DNA from: Streptomyces sp. NBC_01428
GTDB lineage: Bacteria > Actinomycetota > Actinomycetes > Streptomycetales > Streptomycetaceae
Direction of reading: 5' to 3'
NCBI RefSeq assembly: GCF_036231965.1
Contig: NZ_CP109499.1
Coordinates: 5,146,001 to 5,210,000 of the forward strand
DNA: 64,000 bases
This document shows, piece after piece, positions 1 through 7,672 of this stretch (position 1 is the first letter of the stretch; each line of letters begins with the position of its first letter). A model generated the notes under the pieces. The model worked only from the letters and a program-made list of their open reading frames with translations. It had not been told where the DNA came from and did not search any database. Position numbers and translations under genes: made by a program.

Positions 1-2
1 TG

Positions 3-1490
3 GTGGGTGAGGCGGAGGACACAGACGTCTCAGGGTCCATCTCCCCGTTCAAGCGTCCCAAGCTGGGCATGTGGCTTACTGCCCGCGCCAATGAGTTCGA
101 CGTGATCATCGCGGCCAGGATGGACAGGCTCACCCGTCGCTCAATGCACTTCAATGAGCTACTTGAATGGGCGCAGCAGAACGGCAAGTTCATTGTCTGC
201 GTAGAGGAAGGGTTCGACCTTTCCACCCCTCAGGGCAAGATGATGGCTCGCATGACTGCCGTCTTTGCTGAGGCTGAGTGGGACACGATCCAGGCACGCA
301 TCCTGAACGGAGTGCAGAGCCGTTTGGAGAACCGTTCATGGCTCGTTGGGGCTCCGCCTACCGGCTACCGCATCAAAGCCGTAGAGGGAGGCAAGAGGAA
401 GATTCTGGAGATTGACCAGGACTTCTATCCCTACGTGGAAGAGATCTTCTCTCGTGTCCGTGAGGGACAGTCCACACACCGAATCTCCCGTGACTTCAAC
501 TCCCGTGGCGTACCCACATGGGGAGACCATCTGAGGAAGTTGAAAGGTGAGGAAACCAAGGGGACTCAGTGGCAGTCAACCATCATCAACAAGTTCATCC
601 GCTCCTCTTGGGTCCCTGGTATCTACGCCTACAAGGGAGAGGCTGTATTGGATGACCAGGGAGAGCCTGTGATTCTCCCTGAGAAGTCCTTGGCAACGAT
701 GGACGAGTGGACAGACCTGGTTGACAGGATCAAACCGGGCCCCAAAGCCTATACAGAGGGAACGCGAGTCAGCGCTAAGAGCCTTCTCTCTGGTATTGCG
801 CGCTGTGGTAACTGCGGAGCTGTCGTTACGTCTCTTCTGAACTCCGGCCACGTCAGGAAGGATGGACAGAAGATCCCTGGACACAGGTATTACCGCTGCT
901 CCAACAAGTTCAAGGGCGGAGCATGCACAACGGGTCTTTACGTACGTGCTGACACCCTGGACACGTGGGTTGAACAGGCAGTACGGGACAGCGTGGGTAC
1001 GTGGGACATCTACGAGCGTGCCGGAACGGGACCCTCTCAAGCAAGGGAACTCCAGGAAACCAGAGCGCGCCTTGAAAATCTGGAAGCAAAATACATTGCA
1101 GGGGAGTACGACGGAGAGGGACAGGAAGAGTCATACATGCGCATGCACAAGTCCCTTTCCGGAAAGGTCGCTCTACTGGCTAAACAGGAAGAAGGGAGGG
1201 CTGTATCCGCTCTCAATGCAACGGGTAATAAGTACGGGGAAGTCTGGGAGGCCAAAGACCAGGAAGACCGAAGGGAATTCCTCCGCACCTACCAAGTAAA
1301 GATCTGGGCGTGGGATAAGGGAACGGACGAGAGTGAAAGGGGAATGGTCATGGATCTGGGAGATATCCAGGTCATGGCCAATGAACTTGCGCTCTCGCGT
1401 CCTGGAAGGAAGAAAATGCAAAGAATGCTGATTAGCCACAACGTATCGGAAGGGCACCGCTTGAAGGCATTGAAATTTGCCAGCAAGTGA
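3..1490 (+). CDS. Large serine recombinase (phage/ICE-type integrase), 5' end outside the window
   Basis: Site-specific integrase that recombines an element's attP with a chromosomal attB through a serine-DNA intermediate. The frame is open to the window edge, so the N-terminus with the nucleophilic serine is missing and the GTG at 3 is probably internal. Visible are the end of the resolvase domain (RMDRLTRR, then TAVFAEAEWD), a recombinase domain (about residues 110-270 of the visible part) with GVPTWG and WVPGIY, a zinc ribbon (CGNCG ... YYRC ... ACTTG), and a charged C-terminal helical region around residues 350-400. At least 495 aa remain, consistent with a large serine integrase. GC and codon use are clearly lower than in the chromosome to the right, which marks transferred DNA. 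Family assignment is secure; whether it is active cannot be judged here. Confidence 0.93.
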   Translation: MGEAEDTDVSGSISPFKRPKLGMWLTARANEFDVIIAARMDRLTRRSMHFNELLEWAQQNGKFIVCVEEGFDLSTPQGKMMARMTAVFAEAEWDTIQARILNGVQSRLENRSWLVGAPPTGYRIKAVEGGKRKILEIDQDFYPYVEEIFSRVREGQSTHRISRDFNSRGVPTWGDHLRKLKGEETKGTQWQSTIINKFIRSSWVPGIYAYKGEAVLDDQGEPVILPEKSLATMDEWTDLVDRIKPGPKAYTEGTRVSAKSLLSGIARCGNCGAVVTSLLNSGHVRKDGQKIPGHRYYRCSNKFKGGACTTGLYVRADTLDTWVEQAVRDSVGTWDIYERAGTGPSQARELQETRARLENLEAKYIAGEYDGEGQEESYMRMHKSLSGKVALLAKQEEGRAVSALNATGNKYGEVWEAKDQEDRREFLRTYQVKIWAWDKGTDESERGMVMDLGDIQVMANELALSRPGRKKMQRMLISHNVSEGHRLKALKFASK

Positions 1491-2064
1491 AAGGAGCGAA
1501 GAAATGACCCATCATTTGAGGGGATCCATTTCTTTATCTGTTCAATTGTGAATTCACTCCCTCTGTATTTAAGGCTCGAATTATGTCAGGGGGCGGCCCG
1601 CGCTGCAGTGCAGGACTTGAGGCGACAGCTTGACTGGCTGGCTTCTCAGGGTGTGCCGGCTGAGCACAGCTACGCCGACAAGAAGACCGCCACTGACTTC
1701 GAGCGTGAGGGACTGGCCTCTGTGCTCACCCAGCTCCGTTCGGTCAACGGCAAGAGTTGGGGACGTCCCAGGGAGATTGACCGTACGGCTGTCCTGGAAG
1801 ACCTCAAGGGCGGGATGAACGTCATGAATGGTGCTGCGAAGCACAGCGTTGGGCGAGCAACGGTCTTCCGTGTCAAGGCTGAAGCCAGGGAAGGCTGAGT
1901 CCCTGCACTGTCTCTGCGTCTCTGCCCTAACGGGTCGGGGCGCAGTCTCGTTTCCGGGCGTGATTAAGGCCGTGTGTGGCTGGGGAGACCCCGGATAAGG
2001 TGGGTTGAACAGCTAGTTCAGGAGTGTCCGGCCCCGTCCGGGACCGATCGAGGGAAGGTGTGCT
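1491..2064. other. Junction between low-GC element and chromosome
   Basis: Between the integrase stop and the cold-shock gene the base composition changes from AT-richer (about 1495-1580, with several A/T runs) to typical Streptomyces GC by about 1900. No tRNA end or long direct repeat is visible that would mark an att site. Serine integrase cores are only about 2 bp long, so the exact junction cannot be placed from this sequence alone. Confidence 0.45.
1548..1898 (+). pseudogene. Remnant of a small serine resolvase with internal deletion
   Basis: A 116-codon open frame whose middle resembles the region just after the N-terminal motif of Pin/Tn3-type resolvases (RRQLDWLASQGVPAEH, YADKKT, EREGLASVL). 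It then jumps directly to the resolvase C-terminal linker and helix-turn-helix (WGRPREIDR, VLEDLKGGMNV, VGRATVFRVKAE). The N-terminal segment that should carry the catalytic serine is replaced by unrelated residues, and the core of the catalytic domain (about 80-90 residues in intact relatives) is absent. Two TTA codons fall in the non-homologous first 20 codons. It could still be translated as a small DNA-binding protein, but I read it as a decayed fragment beside the integrase at the edge of the element. Confidence 0.65.
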
Positions 2065-2448
2065 TTGCCGACTGGCAAGGTCAAGTGGTTCAACAGTGAG
2101 AAGGGCTTCGGCTTTCTCTCCCGCGACGACGGCGGCGACGTCTTCGTCCATTCCTCGGTCCTGCCCGCCGGAGTCGAAGCTCTCAAGCCCGGCCAGCGGG
2201 TGGAGTTCGGAGTCGTCGCAGGTCAGCGCGGCGACCAGGCGCTCTCGGTGACCATCCTCGACCCCACCCCGTCGGTCGCGGCGGCCCAGCGCCGCAAGCC
2301 CGACGAACTGGCGTCCATCGTCCAGGACCTGACGACCCTCCTGGAGAACATCACGCCGATGCTCGAGAAGGGCCGCTACCCCGACAAGGCCTCCGGCTCC
2401 AAGATCGCGGGCCTGCTGCGCGCGGTCGCCGACCAGCTCGACGTCTGA
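2065..2448 (+). CDS. Cold-shock domain protein with C-terminal extension
   Basis: Single-stranded nucleic-acid-binding protein, 127 aa. Residues 1-67 form a cold-shock domain with both RNP motifs (KGFGFLSRD and DVFVHSS). This is followed by about 60 residues containing a helical segment (DELASIVQDLTTLLENITPML) not found in minimal 67-aa CspA proteins. The start is TTG at 2065, preceded by AGGGAAGG at suitable spacing; no ATG or GTG gives the intact RNP fold. It is convergent with mqnD and both share the terminator at 2446-2493. From memory, S. coelicolor carries an orthologue in the same place (SCO4325, not searched). Probable RNA chaperone; temperature regulation is not shown by the sequence. 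Confidence 0.92.
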   Translation: MPTGKVKWFNSEKGFGFLSRDDGGDVFVHSSVLPAGVEALKPGQRVEFGVVAGQRGDQALSVTILDPTPSVAAAQRRKPDELASIVQDLTTLLENITPMLEKGRYPDKASGSKIAGLLRAVADQLDV

Positions 2449-2493
2449 CCGGGGGGATCCGGACGGCCCGAGGGCTCCGGATCCCCCCGGTCA
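2446..2493. terminator. Bidirectional terminator containing both stop codons
   Basis: Perfect 18-bp inverted repeat (TGACCGGGGGGATCCGGA at 2446-2463 and its complement at 2476-2493) with a 12-nt loop. The outermost three bases of each arm are the TGA stop codons of the cold-shock gene (+) and of mqnD (-). No U-tract follows, as usual in Streptomyces. Confidence 0.85.
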
Positions 2494-3354
2494 GGGGAAG
2501 TCGAGCGCGTCCGGCCCGAGGGGCGGTACCAGCCCCTCGGCCGCCGCACGCGTGAGCAGTCCGCGGATCGCCGCGTACCCGTCCTCGCCGAGATCGGCCG
2601 TGAACTCGTTCACGTACAGGCCGATGTGCTGGTCCGCGACCTTCGGGTCCATCTCCTGGGCGTGCTCCAGGACGTAACCGCGGGACGCCTCCGGGTCGTC
2701 CCAGGCGGCGCGGACCGAGGCCCGGGTGGCGTCGGCGAGGGCCCGCAGCCGTTCCGCGCCCAGCGAGCGCCGCGCGATGATCGCGCCCAGCGGGATCGGC
2801 AGTCCGGTCGTCCGCTCCCAGTGCTCGCCCATGTCGGCCAGCTTGTGCAGCCCGTAGTTCTGGTACGTGAAACGCGCCTCGTGGATGACGAGACCCGCGT
2901 CGACCTTCCCGTCCCGCACCGCCGGCATGATCTCGTGGAACGGCATGACGACGATCTCGCCGACCCCGCCGGGCACGGTGTCCGCCGCCCACAGCCGGAA
3001 CAGCAGATACGCCGTCGACCTCTCGCTCGGCACCGCGACCGTACGGCCCGTCAGGTCGGCGCCCGCCTCCCGCGTCAGCACCAGCGGCCCGCAGCCCCGG
3101 CCCAGTGCACCGCCGCACGGCAGCAGCGCGTAGTCGTCGAGGACGTACGGCAGGACGGCGTACGACACCTTCAGCACGTCCAGTTCGCCGCGCTCGGCCA
3201 TGCCGTTGGTGATGTCGATGTCCGCGAAGGTCACGTCGAGCGGGGGCGCCCCCGGGATCCGGCCGTGCGCCCAGGCGTCGAAGACGAAGGTGTCGTTCGG
3301 GCAGGGCGAGTAGGCGATCCGCAGGTCTTCGGAAGGTTCAGTGCGTACGGTCAT
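2491..3354 (-). CDS. mqnD: 1,4-dihydroxy-6-naphthoate synthase (futalosine pathway)
   Basis: Converts cyclic de-hypoxanthine futalosine to 1,4-dihydroxy-6-naphthoate in the futalosine route to menaquinone. 287 aa, the usual length, with a periplasmic-binding-protein-like fold. Characteristic stretches are IAYSPCPNDTFVFDAW at the N-terminus, ITNGMAERGELDVLKVSYA, and the central ARFTYQNYGL segment. The start codon (ATG at 3354) lies 17 nt inside the end of mqnB, so the two are translationally coupled. The first gene of the unit is the lipoprotein at 4063-4560. The convergent cold-shock gene shares its terminator. The remaining pathway genes (mqnA, mqnC) are not in this window. Confidence 0.93.
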   Translation of the reverse strand: MTVRTEPSEDLRIAYSPCPNDTFVFDAWAHGRIPGAPPLDVTFADIDITNGMAERGELDVLKVSYAVLPYVLDDYALLPCGGALGRGCGPLVLTREAGADLTGRTVAVPSERSTAYLLFRLWAADTVPGGVGEIVVMPFHEIMPAVRDGKVDAGLVIHEARFTYQNYGLHKLADMGEHWERTTGLPIPLGAIIARRSLGAERLRALADATRASVRAAWDDPEASRGYVLEHAQEMDPKVADQHIGLYVNEFTADLGEDGYAAIRGLLTRAAAEGLVPPLGPDALDFP

Positions 3355-4042
3355 GTCCGTTCCAACTCTCCAGGAGGGGCGTCAGCTTCCCGAACGCCCC
3401 GGCGAGTGCGGCGAGCGCGTCGCCGATGCGCCACGCGGCGCGGTCACGCGGGCCGACGGGGTTGGACACCGCGCGGATCTCCAGCACCGGCACCCCGTGC
3501 GCGCCGGCCGCCTCGGCGACGCCGAAGCCCTCCATCGCCTCGGCGAGGGCCAGCGGATGCCGGGCGCGCAGTTCGGCGGCGCGCGCCGCGCTGCCGGTCA
3601 CGGTCGACACGGTGAGCACCGTCCCGACCTGCGCGCCCGTGGCGGCCGCGACCTCTCGTACGAGTGAATCCGGCGGCCGGTGACTGACGGTCCCGAAGCC
3701 CAGGTCGGTGACCGGGAGGAAGCCCTCGGGGGACTCGGCGCCCAGGTCGGCCGCGACGATGTCGTCGGCGACCACCAGCGATCCGACCGGCGCGCCGGGC
3801 TGGAAACCGCCCGCGACTCCGGCGCAGACGACGAGCCCGTACGGCGTGCCCGCGAGGGCCGCCGCGGTGAGCGCGGCGGAGACGGAGGAGGCGGCGAGGG
3901 CCGGCCCCACACCGGCGGCCAGCAGATCGAGTCCGCCGGTCCGGAGCAGGGTCGCGCCGGGCAGCCGTGTCTCACGGCCGGGGCCGGGGGACACCCCGGC
4001 CACCGCGTCCCGCTCGGCGGGGACGGCGGTGGCCACGAGCAC
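3338..4042 (-). CDS. mqnB: Futalosine hydrolase
   Basis: Removes hypoxanthine from futalosine in menaquinone biosynthesis; nucleoside phosphorylase/MTAN fold, 234 aa. Features: VLVATAVPAERDAV at the start, the glycine-rich VVCAGVAGGFQPGAPVGSLVVADDIVAADLG split over the core (first part VVCAGVAGGF), a purine-binding AEAMEGFGVAEAA, and RAVSNPVGPRD near the C-terminus. The frame stays open further upstream, but that part overlaps the lipoprotein gene and has no homology. GTG at 4042 gives the family N-terminus; a CTG overlapping the upstream stop is an alternative. It overlaps mqnD by 17 nt. mqnB directly beside mqnD strongly supports the futalosine assignment. Confidence 0.9.
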   Translation of the reverse strand: MLVATAVPAERDAVAGVSPGPGRETRLPGATLLRTGGLDLLAAGVGPALAASSVSAALTAAALAGTPYGLVVCAGVAGGFQPGAPVGSLVVADDIVAADLGAESPEGFLPVTDLGFGTVSHRPPDSLVREVAAATGAQVGTVLTVSTVTGSAARAAELRARHPLALAEAMEGFGVAEAAGAHGVPVLEIRAVSNPVGPRDRAAWRIGDALAALAGAFGKLTPLLESWNGHDRTH

Positions 4043-4062
4043 CCTGGGCCCAGCGGCAGTGA

Positions 4063-4560
4063 TCAGGCGTCCTTCTGGAGCTTGAAGGACCACAGGCCCG
4101 ACACGTCCTTCTCGCCCTCCTTGATGGAGACGACCGTCGAGTTGCCCTTGGCGCCGTACTGCTCGTTGAAGAACACGCTGCCCGGGATGGTGCGGTACGT
4201 CTTCGTGCTGGAGTCGGTCAGCGGCTGACCGTTCATCAGGATCGTCCAGCCCTTGTCCGCGATCTTCGGGTCCACACCGAAGCGCACGGTCGCGTCGGGA
4301 TCGACCTTGATGGACTTGATGTCCTTGGACTGCAGGCACTTCGCCAGGTCGGCGGTCTTCACCGCGTCGCCGTCGTTGTAGCAGTCGGTCTCGGAACTCA
4401 CCGAGTTGTCGCCGACCGTGATGGTGGCCAACGGGGTCGGCTTGTCGCAGGCGGACAGGGCGAGGAGTCCGGCGGAAACGGCGCCGACGGCGGCGACGGC
4501 GCGGCGGCTGCGGGCGGCGCGTCGTCCATTAGCGGCTCTGCCGCGGGGCAGGGAGGTCAT
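4063..4560 (-). CDS. Probable lipoprotein, possibly DUF2771 family
   Basis: 165 aa. The N-terminus has an Arg-rich n-region, a hydrophobic segment (VAAVGAVSAGLLALSAC) and a lipobox-like LSAC, predicting a lipoprotein anchored outside the membrane. The mature domain contains two cysteines (TDCYND, LAKCLQS) that could form a disulfide and otherwise mixed beta-type sequence. It is the first gene of a minus-strand unit with mqnB (20-nt gap) and mqnD. From memory, Streptomyces genomes carry a DUF2771 protein at this position; the family name is recalled, not searched. Function unknown; the link to menaquinone synthesis is only positional. Confidence 0.75.
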   Translation of the reverse strand: MTSLPRGRAANGRRAARSRRAVAAVGAVSAGLLALSACDKPTPLATITVGDNSVSSETDCYNDGDAVKTADLAKCLQSKDIKSIKVDPDATVRFGVDPKIADKGWTILMNGQPLTDSSTKTYRTIPGSVFFNEQYGAKGNSTVVSIKEGEKDVSGLWSFKLQKDA

Positions 4561-4655
4561 GGGCGAAGGCTATCGGGCAGGCCCACCAGTCCCCCCACGT
4601 GGGGTACGGCGTGCCGTACCCGGACCCGCGCGGCCCGGACACCGTCCCGCGCGGC

Positions 4656-6080
4656 TCAGGACACCCGTGAGCGCCCCGAACCCCCGCGCCGGGCCACGGA
4701 AAGCAGCCCCCGCACGGTCGTCAGCCAGCCGAGGGCGACGATCCCCGCGGCCACCGACAGGCCGAGCGACCCGTTCAGCGGCATCGCGATACCGATGGCA
4801 CCGCCGAGGACCCAGGCCATCTGGAGCAGCGTCTCGGAGCGGGCGAACGCGGAGTTGCGGACCAGTTCGGGGACGTCGCGCTGGATCATCGCGTCCAGGG
4901 ACAGCTTCGCGAGGGCCTGCGCGAACCCCGCGACGGCCGCCAGGCAGGCCACCAGCGCGGTGCTGAAGAAGACCGCCGCCGTGATCGCGGCGCCCAGCAC
5001 GAACGCCACCACCGTCACGACGATGAGCTCCGGGGCGCGCTGCTTCAGCCAGGCTCCGACCGCCGTGCCGAGCGCGTTGCCCACACCCGCGGAGACGGCC
5101 ACCAGGCCCAGTGAGACCGCCGCGCTCTTGCCGCTCAGCGGGTGCTCGCGCAGCAGGAACGCGAGGAAGAAGATCAGGAAGCCGGACAGGCAGCGCAGCG
5201 AGGCGTTCGCGGCGAGCGCGTGCGTGACGGCCGTGCCCACCGTCCGCAGCCCCGGACGCGGCGGCTTCTTCAGGTGCGGGCCGTGCAGATGCCCCTCGTC
5301 GGCGGCGAGCAGCGCCTTGTCCTCGCCCTTGGCGGAGTCGACCTTCGGCGGCAGCGAGAAGGACAGGAACGTACCCGCGATGAAGATCACGAAGGCGCCG
5401 TAGAGCGGATAGCGGGCACCCAGCGACTGGAGGAGCGCCCCGATGGGCGCGGCCACACCGGTGGCCAGGAGCCCGCCCAGGGTGACCCGTGAGTTGGCCT
5501 TGACCAGGGAGAAGTTCGGCGGCAGCAGGCGGGGCACCACGGCGCTGCGCACCACGCCGTACGCCTTGGAGGCCACCAGGACCCCGAGCGCCGCCGGATA
5601 CAGCTCGAACGTGCCGCTCACCACCGCGCCCGCCAGCATCAGCGCGAGCATGGCCCGGGCGAGCATGGAGCCCGCCATCGCGGCGCGCCGGCCGTGCGGC
5701 AGCCGGTCCAGGAGCGGGCCGATCACCGGGGCGAGCAGCGCGAAGGGGGCCATCGTGATGCCCAGGTAGAGGGCCACCCGGCCGCGCGCCTCGTCGGTCG
5801 GCACCGAGAAGAACACCGTGGACGCCAGCGCCACGGTGATCATGACGTCGCCCGCGCCGTTCACCGCGTGCAGTTCGATGAGTTTTCCGAGGCCCGACTC
5901 GCCCGCCCCGTGCGCGTGCGTCGCCCGGCGGATGCCGCGCGCCGTCTTCGTCACGGGGAAGTTCAGGGCACGCCCCACCGCACGGACGGAACCGCTCACC
6001 CGGCCCGATCCGCCGCCTTCGTTGCTCCCCTTGGCGCCACCGACACCGGTGGCTCCCTGGGGCGACCTCGCGGATGCCAC
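4656..6080 (-). CDS. MFS transporter
   Basis: Major facilitator superfamily membrane protein of 474 aa with about 12 hydrophobic segments. A loop after the first helices carries the MFS-like pattern PLLDRLPHGRRAAMAGS, and there is a charged central loop (KVDSAKGEDKALLAADEGHLHGPHLKKP) here represented by its ends KVDSAKGEDK and HLKKPPRPG. A Gly/Ser-rich N-terminal stretch precedes the first helix. The frame stays open far upstream to 6644, but that part overlaps the divergent promoter and is composition-driven. GTG at 6080 is the best start. Substrate unknown. A short inverted repeat (6093-6106) lies just upstream. Confidence 0.85.
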   Translation of the reverse strand: MASARSPQGATGVGGAKGSNEGGGSGRVSGSVRAVGRALNFPVTKTARGIRRATHAHGAGESGLGKLIELHAVNGAGDVMITVALASTVFFSVPTDEARGRVALYLGITMAPFALLAPVIGPLLDRLPHGRRAAMAGSMLARAMLALMLAGAVVSGTFELYPAALGVLVASKAYGVVRSAVVPRLLPPNFSLVKANSRVTLGGLLATGVAAPIGALLQSLGARYPLYGAFVIFIAGTFLSFSLPPKVDSAKGEDKALLAADEGHLHGPHLKKPPRPGLRTVGTAVTHALAANASLRCLSGFLIFFLAFLLREHPLSGKSAAVSLGLVAVSAGVGNALGTAVGAWLKQRAPELIVVTVVAFVLGAAITAAVFFSTALVACLAAVAGFAQALAKLSLDAMIQRDVPELVRNSAFARSETLLQMAWVLGGAIGIAMPLNGSLGLSVAAGIVALGWLTTVRGLLSVARRGGSGRSRVS

Positions 6081-6495
6081 CCCGTCATAGTGCCCCGAGA
6101 TCGGGGTTTGTAGTGCGGTTACCGCGCGGATGGGGGGCGGCGGCTTGTGGGGGAGCGGGGCGCGCCGGGGGGTGCGGGAGCCGTGGCGCGGGCCGCCGGA
6201 TCGGTGGCGTCCGGCGGTCCGGCGGCGCGCCGTGGAGCGGCCCGGATACCGGCGCGGAGCGCCGAAGACGCCCGCCGGTGTGGGCCCAGGGGCCAGGAGA
6301 AGGTAGCGTGCGTAACGCGCATGCGGCGATTGTTCTCGGCCGCGCGCCTCTCGGCCATCCCGCAGAATGGATGGCGTAGGTGCGCCCGAGTGCGATCGGG
6401 CGCGGACGTCGACGCGGCCCACCGGTCCGCTCCGTCCGCACCCCCGCCGGAGGAATGGCGCACCCGTGAGACGGCGTAGGAGAGAAGCGATACCT
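6081..6495. promoter_or_regulatory. Divergent intergenic region with inverted repeat
   Basis: 415 bp between the minus-strand MFS gene and the plus-strand DUF3027 gene. CCCCGAGATCGGGG (6093-6106) forms 6-bp arms around GA, 13 nt upstream of the MFS start, and could be an operator. A GGTAGCGTGCG stretch near 6302 resembles an actinomycete -10 (TAGCGT) for the plus-strand gene. I see no convincing small gene. Confidence 0.4.
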
Positions 6496-7422
6496 GTGAG
6501 CGCAGCGACAACGCGAAGCCGCACCCCTGACCGCCTGTGCGCCGAGGCGATCGATCTCGCCCGGACGGCTGCCGAGGAGGTCGCGTATCCCGGCATCGTC
6601 GGCGAGCACCTCGGGATGGTCTCCGAGGGGGACCGCGTTGTCACGCACTACTTCGAGTGCAAGGAACCGGGATACCGCGGCTGGCGCTGGGCGTCCACCG
6701 TGGCCCGCGCCTCCCGCGCGAAGCTCGTCACCCTCGACGAGACGGTGCTCCTCCCGGGGACCGACGCGCTGCTGGCCCCCGAGTGGGTGCCGTGGAGCGA
6801 GCGGCTCCGCCCCGGCGACATGGGCCCCGGCGACCTGCTGCCCACGGACGCCGAGGACCTGCGGCTCGAACCCGGCTTCTCGGGCGAGGACGAGCCCGCG
6901 CCGAACTCGGCGGTCTCGGACGACATGGCCGAGCTGGTGGAGGCCGAGGACATCGAGGTGACCGCGGGCACCCCCGCGAACCTTCCGATGGCCCCGCGCC
7001 GCGGTTCGATCGCCGCGGTGGCCGAGGAACTCGGCCTGCGCCGGGCCCGGGTCCTGTCCCGCTACGGCCTGCACGTCGCCGCCGACCGCTGGGAAGAGTC
7101 GTACGGGCCCCAGACCGCGATGGCGCAGGCCGCGCCCGCGACCTGCGTCAGCTGTGGCTTCCTGAACCGGATCGGCGGGACGCTCGGACAGGCGTTCGGG
7201 GTCTGCGCGAACGAGTTCTCGCCCGCCGACGGGCATGTGGTGTCCCTCGCGTACGGGTGCGGAGGGCATTCCGAGGCTGCCGTCATGCCGGCGCCTCCGC
7301 GGCCGCCTCAGCCGGTGATCGACGAGACCCAGGTGGACCCGTTCCCGCTGCGGCCGTCCCCGGACTCCGGGTCGGTCTCCGTCGCCCCCGACGAGTCCAC
7401 CGCCGAGCTCGGCCACTCGTAG
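6496..7422 (+). CDS. DUF3027 domain protein with cysteine cluster
   Basis: 308 aa, actinobacterial family of unknown function (DUF3027, recognised by sequence pattern from memory). The N-terminal domain (residues 1-110) has HYFECKEPGYRGWRW and a segment on responding to LTLDET-type residues (KLVTLDETVLLPG). A central acidic linker follows, then a C-terminal putative metal-binding domain with CVSCGF, GVCANEFSPADGHVVS and YGCGGHSE. GTG at 6496 is preceded by GGAG; longer upstream frames have no homology. A terminator hairpin at 7436-7479 follows. It sits directly before the GHKL ATPase gene, a neighbourship I recall as conserved, but no function can be inferred. Confidence 0.8.
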   Translation: MSAATTRSRTPDRLCAEAIDLARTAAEEVAYPGIVGEHLGMVSEGDRVVTHYFECKEPGYRGWRWASTVARASRAKLVTLDETVLLPGTDALLAPEWVPWSERLRPGDMGPGDLLPTDAEDLRLEPGFSGEDEPAPNSAVSDDMAELVEAEDIEVTAGTPANLPMAPRRGSIAAVAEELGLRRARVLSRYGLHVAADRWEESYGPQTAMAQAAPATCVSCGFLNRIGGTLGQAFGVCANEFSPADGHVVSLAYGCGGHSEAAVMPAPPRPPQPVIDETQVDPFPLRPSPDSGSVSVAPDESTAELGHS

Positions 7423-7435
7423 CCGTAGCGGCACG

Positions 7436-7479
7436 CCGTCCCGGGCGGGGGCCGATTCCGGCCCCTTTCCCCGGGACGG
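7436..7479 (+). terminator. Stem-loop after the DUF3027 gene
   Basis: Arms CCGTCCCGGG (7436-7445) and CCCGGGACGG (7470-7479) are perfectly complementary, with a further GGGGGCC/GGCCCC pairing inside the loop. It lies 14 nt after the stop and probably terminates the gene, separating it from the ATPase gene at 7673. Confidence 0.7.
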
Positions 7480-7672
7480 GTCACCGCTTTCTCGCCCCCT
7501 CCGCCCCCTGCCCGTCCCGTACTCGGGGCTCCGCCCCGTACCCCGCTCCCCAAACGCCGGAGAGGCCGGTTCCGGCCGCCGCCCCCGGCGGGAGCACGGG
7601 AGGGCGCGGGGTACCTTCGAGCCGCGACCCGCCGCCCGCGCGGACGCGTCACCCGAGAGGGAGAGTGAATCC

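Noticed and set aside
1491..2064. tRNA gene as the element's attachment site
   Set aside because: No cloverleaf or TTCGAATCC-type T-loop seen; serine integrases do not usually need one.
4656..6644. N-terminal extension of the MFS protein to 662 aa
   Set aside because: The extra 190 residues are Arg/Pro/Ser-rich, cross the divergent promoter and have no transporter homology.
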